From: Nitrospira sp.
GTDB lineage: Bacteria > Nitrospirota > Nitrospiria > Nitrospirales > UBA8639
Direction: 5' to 3'
NCBI GenBank assembly: GCA_024760505.1
Contig: CP058931.1
Location: 1,436,001-1,500,000 of the forward strand
DNA: 64,000 nt
Positions 53,467 to 63,187 of this stretch are shown in pieces. Numbering within the stretch: position 1 is the stretch's first letter; each line of letters begins with the position of its first letter. Made by a program: the position numbers and the translations under genes. The notes below the pieces were generated by a model that was not told the origin of the DNA, searched no databases, and saw only the letters and a list, made by a program, of their open reading frames with translations.

Positions 53467-55071
53467 ATGTCAAATCAATTGATGTCGAAGCACGCAACAC
53501 CCCACGTACCCGGTCTGACCCGGACCATCATATCCCTCATTCTGGTTGGAATGGTGTGTCTGTCCGTCCCGTCACGGAGCCTCGGATATAAAATCGAGAT
53601 TGGTGTTTCAGGTCCGATTGGGGGGGATTCAGTGACCGAGGAAAATGGACGTACGGAAATCCAATTAGACACGGGTACGGTAATCGGCCCAGACGGTGAA
53701 GCCGGCTCTGCTTATGCCACAGCTAATTTAGCCACTGGAACCCTCGCGCTTAAAGTGACCTCGACGACTCCCGATCAAAGTTCGCAGGAGGGCATGGGAT
53801 TGGCCTCCATTCAAATCAATGACCGGTTGAAGTTTTCGCTGGATCCGGGTGTGGCCATTGCCAACATCAGATTTTCTATGAGGGTTGATGGATTTCCCTC
53901 TTGTCGGGATTTGTCTTCCAATTGTTTTACCAATGCCATCATTCGTCTGGGAGAGATGAGTGACCAGGCTCTTGGGCTTCCTTTACCGGAGCCAAAGGAG
54001 TTGGAGGTCAGAGTCACAGTTGTTGATGGGCAGGAGCTACCCATTGAGGCGTTTTTATCGGCCAGGGTCGAGATGAATAACCTCATTGATGTCAGCGATC
54101 CAAGTGCGACTATCCGATTAATGCTGCCAAAGGGGGTAAGCTTTACCTCGGAATCTGGGGTGTTCCTCGGTCTTCAGCCTCCTTTTGAGGAACCCTCTCC
54201 TCGTGCCCATGTCAGTTCTGATCTCAATGGAGATGGCAAGGCGGATATTGTCTGGCGCAATGTGAGGACCGGTGAGGTGGCGGTGTGGTTAATGAATGGT
54301 GGTTTGATTGGTTCCTCTGGTTTCCTGGGTGGGGTCTCATCCGATTGGCAGATCGTTGGAGTGGGTGATGTGAGTAATGACGGAATGGCTGATATTGTTT
54401 GGCGCAACACTCTAAGTGGCGCGGTGGCTGTATGGTTTTTGAACGGGTTGACGATCACGTCGGCCAGTTTCCCGGGGAGCGCTTCCTTGGATTGGGTGAT
54501 TAAGGGAGTGGGCGATATGGACGGCAATGGAAGTGCCGATCTCATCTGGCACAATATGCAAAACGGAGCTGTGGCGGTCTGGCTCATGGATGGGCCCTCA
54601 ATTAGCAGATTCCGTTCACTGCCCGGTGTGCCCTTAGCGTGGCAGATCGTTGGGATAGGTGATGTGAATGCGGATGGTCTGGCGGACATCATTTGGCGCC
54701 ATAGCGGAGGGGTATCTGCCGTGTGGATGATGGATGAGGCGACGATCGCCTCGGTGGGATTCCTCGGGGGGACTACACCAGCGTGGGAGAAAGCAGGCTT
54801 TGGTGATCTGAACGGAGATGGGACGACTGATATGGTCTGGCGTCATACCGGTACCGGGAAGGTAGGGATCTGGTTGATGAACGGAGGGGCGATTGAGGTA
54901 TCCGGCTTTTTGCCGGGTATGCCCTCGGGCTGGCGTATTGCGCAGGTTGGTGACGCAGATGGAGATGGGAAGGCCGATGTGATCTGGCATAATCGCAGTA
55001 CAGGGCAGGTGGCTGTCTGGCTCATGGACGGCCTGACCTTGTCTTCGACAGAATTCCCCGGCAGCACATAG
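53467..55071 (+). CDS. secreted FG-GAP/VCBS-like repeat protein
   Basis: A 534-residue exported protein. After a basic leader and signal segment (TIISLILVGMVCLSVPSRSLG) comes a domain of about 200 residues, unlike the first protein, with IEIGVSGPIGGDSV and a DRLKFSLDPGVAIANI region and one Cys pair (CRDLSSNC). From about residue 240 there are about eight FG-GAP-like units (SDLNGDGKADIVWRN...VWLMNGG). These closely resemble the C-terminal repeats of the gene at 49752-52586, so the two are paralogs with swapped N-terminal parts. It ends GSTA-like without anchor. Confidence 0.85.
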   Translation: MSNQLMSKHATPHVPGLTRTIISLILVGMVCLSVPSRSLGYKIEIGVSGPIGGDSVTEENGRTEIQLDTGTVIGPDGEAGSAYATANLATGTLALKVTSTTPDQSSQEGMGLASIQINDRLKFSLDPGVAIANIRFSMRVDGFPSCRDLSSNCFTNAIIRLGEMSDQALGLPLPEPKELEVRVTVVDGQELPIEAFLSARVEMNNLIDVSDPSATIRLMLPKGVSFTSESGVFLGLQPPFEEPSPRAHVSSDLNGDGKADIVWRNVRTGEVAVWLMNGGLIGSSGFLGGVSSDWQIVGVGDVSNDGMADIVWRNTLSGAVAVWFLNGLTITSASFPGSASLDWVIKGVGDMDGNGSADLIWHNMQNGAVAVWLMDGPSISRFRSLPGVPLAWQIVGIGDVNADGLADIIWRHSGGVSAVWMMDEATIASVGFLGGTTPAWEKAGFGDLNGDGTTDMVWRHTGTGKVGIWLMNGGAIEVSGFLPGMPSGWRIAQVGDADGDGKADVIWHNRSTGQVAVWLMDGLTLSSTEFPGST

Positions 55072-55436
55072 ATAGACTGTCCTGGTAAACGACCACAGAA
55101 TTTTCGTTCGGTAAGCTCCATTATCAAAGATCGTTTCTGAGTTCAAACTCTCAAGTCACCCATTGAGAATGGGCGAATCCGATTACCTTGAAGCCTGCTC
55201 TGTATATCGTAGTTATTCAAATCCCCGTTAGGGAGAGAGACCCATCATAGAAGCCTTCTTCCCGTCTAAGAAGTTGATTCCCCTTTCCCCCGGTTTGCCC
55301 TCCATTTCGTGTGTTCAAAAAATTTCTGGATTGCTCTAGAGGCGACAACCACGGGAAGGGTTGAGGCTGATTTTTTTGGAGTGTGGGCACGAGCAGGCGA
55401 GTAGCCAAGAATTGCGGATTCTTGAACGAAAATATC
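55072..55436. other. convergent interval, no gene
   Basis: Between the second repeat protein and the leftward pagL-like gene. A 7-bp perfect hairpin CAAGAAT-TGCGG-ATTCTTG (55406-55424) may end transcription from either side but lacks a U-tract. Nothing else is seen. Confidence 0.4.
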
Positions 55437-56066
55437 TCACGGGGAAAAAAAAGATATGCCGACATTGAAGAGGCAGCCATTCAACCCAATATTCCGTTCC
55501 CCAATCCCTGCGTTGGAAATATGATGGAAGCGAATACCGAGGGTCACCGCCGTGTTCTCTGTCACAAAATACGAGACACCCGGACCCGTTTGGAGGACGA
55601 AATTAAATTGGGTGCTTTGTTCGGGAATCCGGGGCCCCAGGTCCGTCCACAACATGCCTGCTCCACCATCCCAAAACGGCATCCACCGTCCAAAGTCGAG
55701 GAAATTATATTTCACCATTAACGAGCCTCCGAATGCTGAGGCGCTAAACGGTTGGTAATAGTGCGCAGCCAACGGTTCAATTAACACTTCGACATTACCG
55801 GAGGTCCAACCTGAGCCAATCTCATCCGTCAACACCAGACCCAATTGAGGTAGGAAATAGACGGCGCTGCGATTAGCTGACGGTTCATTACCAAAGGCGT
55901 TATTCCCTTGCCAATACCCGGTGAGAAATCCGAATTCGAGGGTGCCCTTAGTTACACGATTTCTCGCATCAACATCTTCCCCCCAAGTCGTTCCAACCAT
56001 AAGGAGCATCAACAGCACGGCGGTCATTTCGATGATGAATTGTTCCCTTTTGAATCCCTTGAACAT
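55437..56066 (-). CDS. PagL-like lipid A 3-O-deacylase (acyloxyacyl hydrolase family)
   Basis: A 209-residue outer membrane barrel enzyme. Signal MTAVLLMLLMVGTTWG. The catalytic motif is in LGIRFHHISNAGIGERNIGLN, where His-x-Ser-Asn matches the PagL His-Ser pair, and the C terminus ends in FFSP after aromatic strands. PagL removes the 3-O-linked acyl chain of lipid A. AAAGGA precedes ATG 56066; the frame is open 10 codons further. It is convergent with the repeat-protein gene. Confidence 0.85.
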   Translation of the reverse strand: MFKGFKREQFIIEMTAVLLMLLMVGTTWGEDVDARNRVTKGTLEFGFLTGYWQGNNAFGNEPSANRSAVYFLPQLGLVLTDEIGSGWTSGNVEVLIEPLAAHYYQPFSASAFGGSLMVKYNFLDFGRWMPFWDGGAGMLWTDLGPRIPEQSTQFNFVLQTGPGVSYFVTENTAVTLGIRFHHISNAGIGERNIGLNGCLFNVGISFFSP

Positions 56067-56280
56067 GTAAATTCCTTTTGGTTGTCTACAAATCATTCCG
56101 ATGAATCAGTCGGGAAATTTGCAAGTTAAGCTTCATCCAGCTTCCGGTATCGGCAACTCCCCCGCGGGCATTTCATGAAATTCCAATAATGAGCAGGAAT
56201 TTCTCATAATTGGAACCAACAATTCAATGAACTTTTTATTCTAAAGGGTTACAATCTTTAGACTATTGAGGTCAAAAAAA

Positions 56281-56478
56281 ATGGAATCTTCCCCTTTATC
56301 TTTGAACACGCCATCCAAGAAAGCTGTGAAAGATCCCCTTGCGAGGCTGTCTTTGGCCGTCCGCGAGTTAGATAAACTCATCAACCGCGCCAATCAACTG
56401 GCCCATCTCTCAGAGCAAGCCCTCTCTCTGGATCACTCAATCCAGTCTGAGCAGTGCATTCCACCCCAAAAGCCCTGA
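56281..56478 (+). CDS. small hydrophilic protein of unknown function
   Basis: A 65-residue protein, MESSPLSLNTPSKKAVK at the start, with a central amphipathic helix (LARLSLAVRELDKLINRANQLAHLSEQAL). GAGGT lies 8 bases before ATG 56281. I recognise no family. It may bind a partner through the helix. Divergent from the pagL-like gene. Confidence 0.5.
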   Translation: MESSPLSLNTPSKKAVKDPLARLSLAVRELDKLINRANQLAHLSEQALSLDHSIQSEQCIPPQKP

Positions 56479-56992
56479 CGCCGATCGATTTAGTCACAGC
56501 AATTTTCCTCAATCCTCTTAAAATCCTTTTCTTTCCTCTACCAAAAAGAATTCCCATTTTTTCCGTGATCAGGCTGTGAAACTTCCCAACAAAAATCTAT
56601 GCAACTCAAACGGTCTCCCGAGAAACCTGGCAAGTGATCGCACGGACAAAGAGGAAGCCGTGCTTTAGATTAATTCCCAGGGCTTGTGAGTCTTGAGTTC
56701 TTGAGTGAGGTAAACTCAGAGGGGAATTTGGCCGGGTTGCCGAATAGATGTTTGGGCCCACGCTGCAGACAGGGATTCGACCCGGCTTCACTTCAAGTGG
56801 ATGGCTCGTTTTCTGAAACTGGATCGCGTTTGTAATGTGGTGGGATGAATGACAGAGTTGAACGATACTTGCTAAAGATTCCCCTGAATTACCAGACAAG
56901 AAGTATGGAGGGATTAATGAGGGCAGTTGAAATGATCGATGCTGTCCCCTGGCTTACAATTACGGTTGGCTTGGCCAGCGTTCAGGTTGAGA
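56479..56992. other. interval with no supported gene
   Basis: Open frames on both strands at 56606-57105 overlap each other and lack ribosome sites. No RNA or repeat recognised. Confidence 0.35.
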
Positions 56993-57163
56993 CTACCTGT
57001 GGTTGGCGTGCAGGGCTTTGGCTTCCAATGAAAGCGATACCGTGTCTTGGGTGGAAGAAGATGACGGATTTCCTTGGGGTTGGGGAACGACGGCTGCTTG
57101 GATAAGCGGAAGCGAAGCTTGGGTGAGGAAGTTGGCGGCCGCTAATGCAGAAAATTCACTCAT
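56993..57163 (-). CDS. small protein with good ribosome site, unknown function
   Basis: A 56-residue frame, MSEFSALAAANFLTQASLPL at the start, with a helical Ala/Leu-rich first half and a Ser/Thr-rich second half ending SLSLEAKALHANHR. AAAGGAG sits 8 bases before ATG 57163, which is the main support. The open frame continues upstream but without a site. No family recognised. It is the gene after the NSS transporter only on the opposite side: the transporter lies upstream in coordinates and reads the same way. Confidence 0.45.
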   Translation of the reverse strand: MSEFSALAAANFLTQASLPLIQAAVVPQPQGNPSSSSTQDTVSLSLEAKALHANHR

Positions 57164-57290
57164 GGAAATTCTCCTTTCGTTAGGGTCTTGTCGGTTTAGT
57201 ATGCGGAATACTTGACCTGTATTGGCCGAAAATTTCAGGATTTCTGCCTCATACATGCGGGAATGATCAGGGAAAGTTGTCGTCTTGTGG

Positions 57291-58655
57291 CTATAAAATG
57301 CCAATGGCGTTCAATAGGACAATAAACACTGCAATGGGGGCGATGTAACGTACGAGGGACTGCCAGGCAAGGTAGAGGGTAGGGTTATGTATGTTGAGTT
57401 CGGATTTAGTGCTTTCGGCCTTCATGAGCCACCCGGCAAAGAGGGCAATGAGAATTCCACCCAGGGGGAGCATGAGATTGGATGTCACAAAATCTAACAG
57501 GTCAAAGAAGGTTAGACCGAAAAATTTGATTTCTGCCCACCAGTTGAATGACCAGACTGTTCCGAGGCCAAACAGCCAGGTGGTGAACCCTGAGTAGAGG
57601 GAAGCCTTGATTCGTGATAATCCAAACGTTTCAATGAGCCATGTGACCAGGGGCTCGATCAAAGAAATCGACGACGTCCAGGCGGCCACAAGCAGGAGAA
57701 TGAAAAAGAGCGAACCGAAGGCGAGGCCGCCGGGCATGTTGCCAAACGCGACGGGCAGTGTTTGAAAAATGAGACCTGGACCGGAGCCTGGTTCCAAATT
57801 GTTCGCAAACACGATTGGAAAAATGGCCATGCCGGCTAATAAGGCCACGAAGGTGTCGGCGAGGCCAATGATAATGGAGGTGGAGGCAATTGAGGTGTCC
57901 CTGGGGACATACGAGCCGTAGATCATGATGGTGCCCATGCCAAGACTGAGGCTAAAGAAGGCTTGCCCCATGGCTGTCAGCATGCTCGCGCCGGTCAATT
58001 TACTGAAGTCCGGCGTAAAGAGAAATTCCAGACCTTTGCCAAAAAAACCCGTGGTCATGCTGTAGGCGACCATAAGCAGCAAAAGGAGGAAAAGGGTCGG
58101 CATGAGAAATTGAATCGCTCTTTCCAATCCCCCTTTGACCCCCCCTGCCACGACGGTCATGGTCAGGATCATAAATACCGTGTGCCAAATGAAGAGCGTG
58201 GTTCCGCTCCCTATAAAATTGTTAAAGGTGTCTGCAGCAAATTGGCCGGAGGTTCCGCTGAAAGTCCCCGCTCCTGATTTGAAGATATAGGCTAGCGTCC
58301 AGCCCCCAATGACACTGTAGTAGGAAAGGATCAGCATGCCCGCCAAAGTGCCGGACCAGCCAACAATTTGCCACCATTGTGTGGTGTTGGTTTCTTCCGC
58401 CAGTACTTGCATGGAACGAATTGGCGTGGAACGTCCTCTCCGGCCCAACAAAATTTCAGCCATCATCAAGGGGATCCCCAGGGCTCCCACGCAGAGGACA
58501 TAAACCAGAACAAACGCACTACCTCCATTTTGTCCCGTAAGGTAGGGGAATTTCCAAATATTGCCCAACCCCACGGCCGCACCGGTGGCCGCAAGGATAA
58601 AGGTCCATCGGGAGGACCATTGGCCATGCATCGATTGTCGTTCGGAAATATTCAT
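57291..58655 (-). CDS. sodium-dependent transporter, NSS (SNF) family
   Basis: A 454-residue membrane protein of 11-12 spans that uses the sodium gradient to import an amino acid or related solute. The first span has the family signature WTFILAATGAAVGLGNIWKFPYLTGQNGGSAF, followed by GIPLMMAEILLGRRGR; span 6 is AFFSLSLGMGTIMIYGSYV. Length is typical of the bacterial LeuT-like group. Substrate unknown. Confidence 0.92.
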   Translation of the reverse strand: MNISERQSMHGQWSSRWTFILAATGAAVGLGNIWKFPYLTGQNGGSAFVLVYVLCVGALGIPLMMAEILLGRRGRSTPIRSMQVLAEETNTTQWWQIVGWSGTLAGMLILSYYSVIGGWTLAYIFKSGAGTFSGTSGQFAADTFNNFIGSGTTLFIWHTVFMILTMTVVAGGVKGGLERAIQFLMPTLFLLLLLMVAYSMTTGFFGKGLEFLFTPDFSKLTGASMLTAMGQAFFSLSLGMGTIMIYGSYVPRDTSIASTSIIIGLADTFVALLAGMAIFPIVFANNLEPGSGPGLIFQTLPVAFGNMPGGLAFGSLFFILLLVAAWTSSISLIEPLVTWLIETFGLSRIKASLYSGFTTWLFGLGTVWSFNWWAEIKFFGLTFFDLLDFVTSNLMLPLGGILIALFAGWLMKAESTKSELNIHNPTLYLAWQSLVRYIAPIAVFIVLLNAIGIL

Positions 58656-58843
58656 GGAGAATTGGAAGTCTACCTGGAAATCCGGTGGAGTGTAGTGTAG
58701 GTGTCAGGCACTTTCAAGGTCCTTGGGTGATGCCAGGCAGAGAGATAATGCCTGACTTGAGATGTCACTCCTGTCTGACTATAGTGTCGTCTTCTTCTGT
58801 TTTGATTGTGTGTTCTTCGGGATATGTTGGAAGGATTGCATTG

Positions 58844-60334
58844 ATGAGTGACGAACAACGAAATCGGAAAGTGATTGCTCTGGCCCCGATGCCTCCGGAA
58901 AAATCTGCCTATGCCCTGGCTCGATATAGTCGTTCACCGGATTCTATTGAGGAGAGTCTGCGATGGGTCCATTCTCATTCTTCCGAAAAATTTTGGGAGC
59001 AGTTTTATTTTGCCTATGGGCACGGCTCGATTGCCGATCTGGGTCATGCGACGGTGTGTTTCGAACAGATCTCCGAACTGGCCGCTATTCGCCTTGAGGA
59101 TGAACCTCTGTGGGATGGGCAAGCCAAATCCAGCCGTTATCAAAACTTTGCGGCGGCCGGCTGTTATGTGCCCAATGAGATTGCCAATACGGAAATCGAA
59201 GGGGAGTATCGCGGCATCCTTGGCAGCCTCTATAACATTTATCGGTTGTTGAAAGATCCGATCCAAACCCATCTGGGGAAGCGGTATCCCAGGCCGGCGA
59301 GTATGAAGCCTGCAGATTATGATCGGACAATCGGTGCTCGAACCTATGATGTCATTCGCTATCTGCTTCCACTGGCGGCCATGACGAATGTGGGGCAGGT
59401 GGTCAGTATTCGCACATTGGAAAAGCAAATCACGCGGTTGCTGTCTGCTCAATTGCCGGAATTGAAGGGGATTGGAGAAGATCTGAAGGATGCGTGTGCC
59501 AAATCACCCTCAACGGTATGGGCCGAGTTGCAGCAAGAGGAGACCAAAGGGTTAGAGGCCTTGGCGCCGACCTTAGCCCGGTATGCGGGGGCTAACGAAT
59601 ATCAAGGTTCGGTATATAGAGACGTACTTCGCCAGGTGAAAGGACGACTCAAGCAGGCCGGGTATGATGATCCGCAATCGTGGCAGGGCAGGGATCAGCC
59701 GGTTGATTTGCTGGAATCGCATGCGCCCTTAGATGAATTAGTGACGACGCTGGTATACCGCGTGAGCCATGCCCCTTACCGGTTCCTCCTTGAGTGGGTA
59801 CAACAGTGGTCAGAGAAAGAGAAACAGGAAGTAGTCGATGCCGCGTTACGCGGTCGTGGCCCTCATGACGACTTGATAAAGGAATTCCGCTCCGGGTATG
59901 CCTTTATCTTTGATATTCTGATGGACATCGGTGGGTGGCGGGATATGCACCGGCACCGACGTTGTCAGCAGATTCAGCAAAATTTTACGACGATTCATGG
60001 GTACGAGGTGCCGTCTGTTTTGTCGGAAGCAGGGGTGGAGAGAGAATATCGGCAAGCCATGGATGCCGTGCGACTGGATATAGAGCGGTTGCGTGTCAGC
60101 AATCAGGAGGCGGCCCTCTATGCCATTCCATTTGGGTTTCGTGTTCGGTGTTTGTTTAAAATGGATTTTGCTGAAGTTGAGTATATTGCCAAATTGCGGT
60201 CCGGGGTAAAGGGCCATTGGTCGTATCGAACCGTGGCCTGGCTTATGAAGCAAAAGATGCTGGAGCGACATCCGTATCTAGGAAGCCTCATGGAGGCCAC
60301 GTCGCCGGATATTGAAGATTCGCTGACGCGTTAG
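58844..60334 (+). CDS. double-domain ThyX-like protein (FAD-dependent thymidylate synthase family)
   Basis: A 496-residue protein with two ThyX-like halves. The N-terminal half keeps YGHGSIADLGHATVCFEQIS and QAKSSRYQNF, but lacks the RHR of the ThyX motif; the C-terminal half has MHRHRRCQQIQQNF where typical ThyX has RHRxxSxNxxSxR, and lacks the serines. Single ThyX proteins have about 220 residues. Long ThyX relatives of this size occur in several phyla. Whether it makes thymidylate cannot be settled. AAGGA lies before ATG 58844; the upstream frame is not part of the protein. Confidence 0.75.
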   Translation: MSDEQRNRKVIALAPMPPEKSAYALARYSRSPDSIEESLRWVHSHSSEKFWEQFYFAYGHGSIADLGHATVCFEQISELAAIRLEDEPLWDGQAKSSRYQNFAAAGCYVPNEIANTEIEGEYRGILGSLYNIYRLLKDPIQTHLGKRYPRPASMKPADYDRTIGARTYDVIRYLLPLAAMTNVGQVVSIRTLEKQITRLLSAQLPELKGIGEDLKDACAKSPSTVWAELQQEETKGLEALAPTLARYAGANEYQGSVYRDVLRQVKGRLKQAGYDDPQSWQGRDQPVDLLESHAPLDELVTTLVYRVSHAPYRFLLEWVQQWSEKEKQEVVDAALRGRGPHDDLIKEFRSGYAFIFDILMDIGGWRDMHRHRRCQQIQQNFTTIHGYEVPSVLSEAGVEREYRQAMDAVRLDIERLRVSNQEAALYAIPFGFRVRCLFKMDFAEVEYIAKLRSGVKGHWSYRTVAWLMKQKMLERHPYLGSLMEATSPDIEDSLTR

Positions 60335-60377
60335 CGAATGAATAAGCATGATTGAACTCGATTAAAAGGATATGGGC

Positions 60378-61397
60378 ATGAGTGCAGATTATGAGCAGGT
60401 AATTAATGACGCCATTTGCCAGGGAGCATGGGATGTGGTCTATGCAGAGGCGCGACAGTGGTCTGAACAGGCTGACTGCGGGCCTTTGCCCTATTTCGCG
60501 CTGAATGTCGTGTGCATGTTGCGGGGGGATTTTGCCGAAGCGTGGAAGGTCTATCCTCGGGCTTTTGGAGAAGAGGCCGATGTGCAACTGCTTCAGGAGT
60601 GGATGGCGCGCTTGCGGGTTCAGGGATCGGATGCGCCAAATTTTTTGTTAGTTGAAGGCGTGTTTTATACGCAATCCGGACGGTTGGAGGAGGCGGTGGC
60701 CAGTTATGAACAAGTAGGAGCGTTGGCTCCCCACTCTCCCTATCCATACTTTTTTCTGGCGCAAATTTATCAGGCCAAAGATCGCATCGATCAGGCCGTA
60801 AAAGCCTACCGCGAAGCGATTAAGCGGGACCCCTCCTATGTGGCGGCTCGCCTCAAACTCGGGGTGGCCTATCAGGATCAAGGGCAGTTGGAAATGGCCA
60901 TTCCACAATATCGGGAAGTCCTGAAGCTCCGTCCCGATGATGCCTTTGGGCATACCAATCTGGCCTGTGCCTTAGCGGAACAAGGTAAAATTGAGCCGGC
61001 GATTGAAGAATATAAAAAGGCGTTGCAGATTGATCCTCATGACGCTGAAGTGTACTTCGCCTTGGGAGGCCTTTATGAAAACAAGGGGAGACTGGATTTA
61101 GCGAAACGACAGTACGAAGAAGCCCTTCGGTTGGAACCAAACTTTGCTCCGGCCGCGACCGCAATCGGCTGGTTTTTATATGATAAGGGGCAAGACGATT
61201 TTGCCATGGATTACTTTAGTCGAGCGCTCAAAGCAAACCCTGATGATGCCCAAGCGACCTTCGGGGTTGGCCGGATCTATGAAGAAAAGCGCAAGCCGGA
61301 ATTGGCGGTGCAGCATTATCAGCGGGCACTGTCTTTAGAAAAAGACCCGGACAAGAAGATGCGCATTCTCAATTTTATGGATAAATTGCTTGGATAG
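60378..61397 (+). CDS. TPR-repeat protein
   Basis: A 339-residue soluble protein with about eight TPR units from residue 90 on (YFFLAQIYQAKDRIDQAVKAYREA, ARLKLGVAYQDQGQLEMAIPQYREVLKL, HTNLACALAEQGKIEPAIEEYKKAL and so on). The N-terminal 85 residues are helical without repeat. It is a protein-interaction scaffold; partner unknown. AAAGGA fits ATG 60378 better than 60372. It follows the ThyX-like gene by 43 bp and may share its transcript. Confidence 0.85.
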   Translation: MSADYEQVINDAICQGAWDVVYAEARQWSEQADCGPLPYFALNVVCMLRGDFAEAWKVYPRAFGEEADVQLLQEWMARLRVQGSDAPNFLLVEGVFYTQSGRLEEAVASYEQVGALAPHSPYPYFFLAQIYQAKDRIDQAVKAYREAIKRDPSYVAARLKLGVAYQDQGQLEMAIPQYREVLKLRPDDAFGHTNLACALAEQGKIEPAIEEYKKALQIDPHDAEVYFALGGLYENKGRLDLAKRQYEEALRLEPNFAPAATAIGWFLYDKGQDDFAMDYFSRALKANPDDAQATFGVGRIYEEKRKPELAVQHYQRALSLEKDPDKKMRILNFMDKLLG

Positions 61398-61453
61398 ATT
61401 AAATAGCAGTAGGGGGTGGACAGGCATCAGCATTCTTCGGAAGCGGTGTAAAG

Positions 61454-61744
61454 TTATTCCTTCCGAAAGAACTTTTGAATGACTGATATTTGAGGATTGA
61501 GGTCTCCGGTGTTTCGTACTTCCTGGCGTATCTGCTCTTGTAAGTAGGATGAGTATCCCACCTTGTTGACGAAAAGCGCGAAAAATTGATCAGGTGGAAG
61601 CGCAGTCTGGTTTCGCAATTCCTCAACAATGTCATCACTGATGGGGATCAAAGTACTCCCGATGTGGAGAATGACTTTATAATAATTCCCGTCCCCCCGT
61701 TGTTCCAATCTCAGACCCGTTTGTGTTCCCAAGTTGTTCTCCAA
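61454..61744 (-). CDS. small protein of unknown function
   Basis: A 96-residue hydrophilic protein with mixed strands and helices (DGNYYKVILHIGSTLIPISDDIVEEL, then FFALFVNKVGYSSYLQEQIRQEV). No cysteine, no membrane span, no family recognised. The first codon is TTG; a second TTG four codons on has GGAG 6 bases before it. Convergent with the TPR gene. Confidence 0.5.
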   Translation of the reverse strand: MENNLGTQTGLRLEQRGDGNYYKVILHIGSTLIPISDDIVEELRNQTALPPDQFFALFVNKVGYSSYLQEQIRQEVRNTGDLNPQISVIQKFFRKE

Positions 61745-61937
61745 CCTTCTTGAAAATCTATGAAAGCCTTCTCCAATCGCCGGTCATTGTAGGGTATCCA
61801 AAATTGGAATAACAAGGTTCCGTCCTCTTCTTGACTGGTCTAGGACCCTATGCTAGCGTAACCTCTTTTTCACACTGGTGAATTTCCGTAATTCAATATG
61901 TATGACGCCGGTTTAGGCATGGAGGACGAGTCAAATA

Positions 61938-63020
61938 ATGGCGCGGTTATATAACTTTAGTGCGGGTCCGGCGATCTTGCCGGAAGAGGTGTTAAAGCAG
62001 GCTCAAGCCGAATTGCCGGATTGGCATGGCTGTGGCGCATCAATCATGGAAATGAGTCATCGTGGGAAAGAGTTTGTCTCGGTGGCTGCAGAAGCCGAGC
62101 AAGATGTTCGCGATTTATTGGGGGTACCTGCTAATTATAAAGTGCTCTTTTTGCAAGGCGGGGCGTCTACGCAATTTGCCACGATTCCCATGAATATCTT
62201 ACGTGGGAAAAGTAAAGCTGATTACATTCTGACTGGTGCATGGGGCAAAAAAGCCGTAAGCGATGCAAAAAAATATTGTGTAGTCAATGTTGCGGCATCT
62301 TCCGAAAGCGATAACTTTACGAGTATTCCGCCATTTGAAGGTTGGGCATTAAGTCAGGATGCCGCCTATGTGCATTACACGCCTAATGAAACGATCGGTG
62401 GCGTGGAGTTTCACTGGGTCCCAGATACCGGCGAGGTGCCGTTAGTTGCCGATTTTTCATCCACCATTTTATCGCGTCCCATTGATGTCAGTCGGTTCGG
62501 AATCATTTATGCTGGCGCACAAAAAAATATTGGCCCAGCCGGTTTGACATTAGTGATTGTGCGGGACGACCTTATTGGAAACGTGTTGCCGATTACCCCA
62601 AGCGTGTACGATTATGCCAAACAAGCAGAAGCGGATTCTATGTTGAATACACCGCCAACGTATGCCGTGTATATTGCGGGTTTGGTGTTTAAATGGTTAA
62701 AAAAACAAGGTGGGCTTTCGGCGATGAGTGCGATCAATCAACGGAAGGCCGGTAAACTCTATGCAGCAATTGATGCGTCTAAATTTTACCGAAATCCCGT
62801 GGAAAAGGCCTCTCGTTCCTGGATGAACGTCCCCTTCGTCTTGGCCAATCCTGATTTGGATAAGGTCTTTCTTGCAGGAGCGACAGAGGCAGGATTAACA
62901 ACACTTGAAGGCCATCGTTCTGTTGGCGGAATGCGCGCCAGTATTTATAACGCGATGCCTGAAGCTGGCGTTGATGCGTTGATTGACTTTATGGCGGACT
63001 TTGAGAAACGCAAAGCCTAA
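61938..63020 (+). CDS. serC: phosphoserine aminotransferase
   Basis: A 360-residue PLP enzyme converting 3-phosphohydroxypyruvate to phosphoserine, second step of serine synthesis. Opening YNFSAGPAILPEEVLKQAQ and EMSHRGKEF are diagnostic. The PLP Lys is in YAGAQKNIGPAGLT; phosphate-binding residues lie in LQGGASTQF and SSTILSRP. C-terminal EGHRSVGGMRASIYNAMP is conserved. serA starts 168 bp downstream in the same direction. Confidence 0.97.
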   Translation: MARLYNFSAGPAILPEEVLKQAQAELPDWHGCGASIMEMSHRGKEFVSVAAEAEQDVRDLLGVPANYKVLFLQGGASTQFATIPMNILRGKSKADYILTGAWGKKAVSDAKKYCVVNVAASSESDNFTSIPPFEGWALSQDAAYVHYTPNETIGGVEFHWVPDTGEVPLVADFSSTILSRPIDVSRFGIIYAGAQKNIGPAGLTLVIVRDDLIGNVLPITPSVYDYAKQAEADSMLNTPPTYAVYIAGLVFKWLKKQGGLSAMSAINQRKAGKLYAAIDASKFYRNPVEKASRSWMNVPFVLANPDLDKVFLAGATEAGLTTLEGHRSVGGMRASIYNAMPEAGVDALIDFMADFEKRKA

Positions 63021-63187
63021 GGTCTCCTCGGAAATCCGATTACGGATGACTCGATAAGATACAAAATAATGGTGCGGATATGTTTGCCACAACCCTGTGT
63101 GTGAATGAGATCCCTCTTAAAATGCCAAGAGTGCTCAAGATTTCCCTGTGAGAACTAAAGTGGGGCCTCCCCTATATTGGAGATACT

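Noticed and set aside
53370..53591. 73-residue plus-strand frame before the second FG-GAP gene
   Set aside because: It overlaps the start of the real gene in another frame and lacks a protein-like signal.
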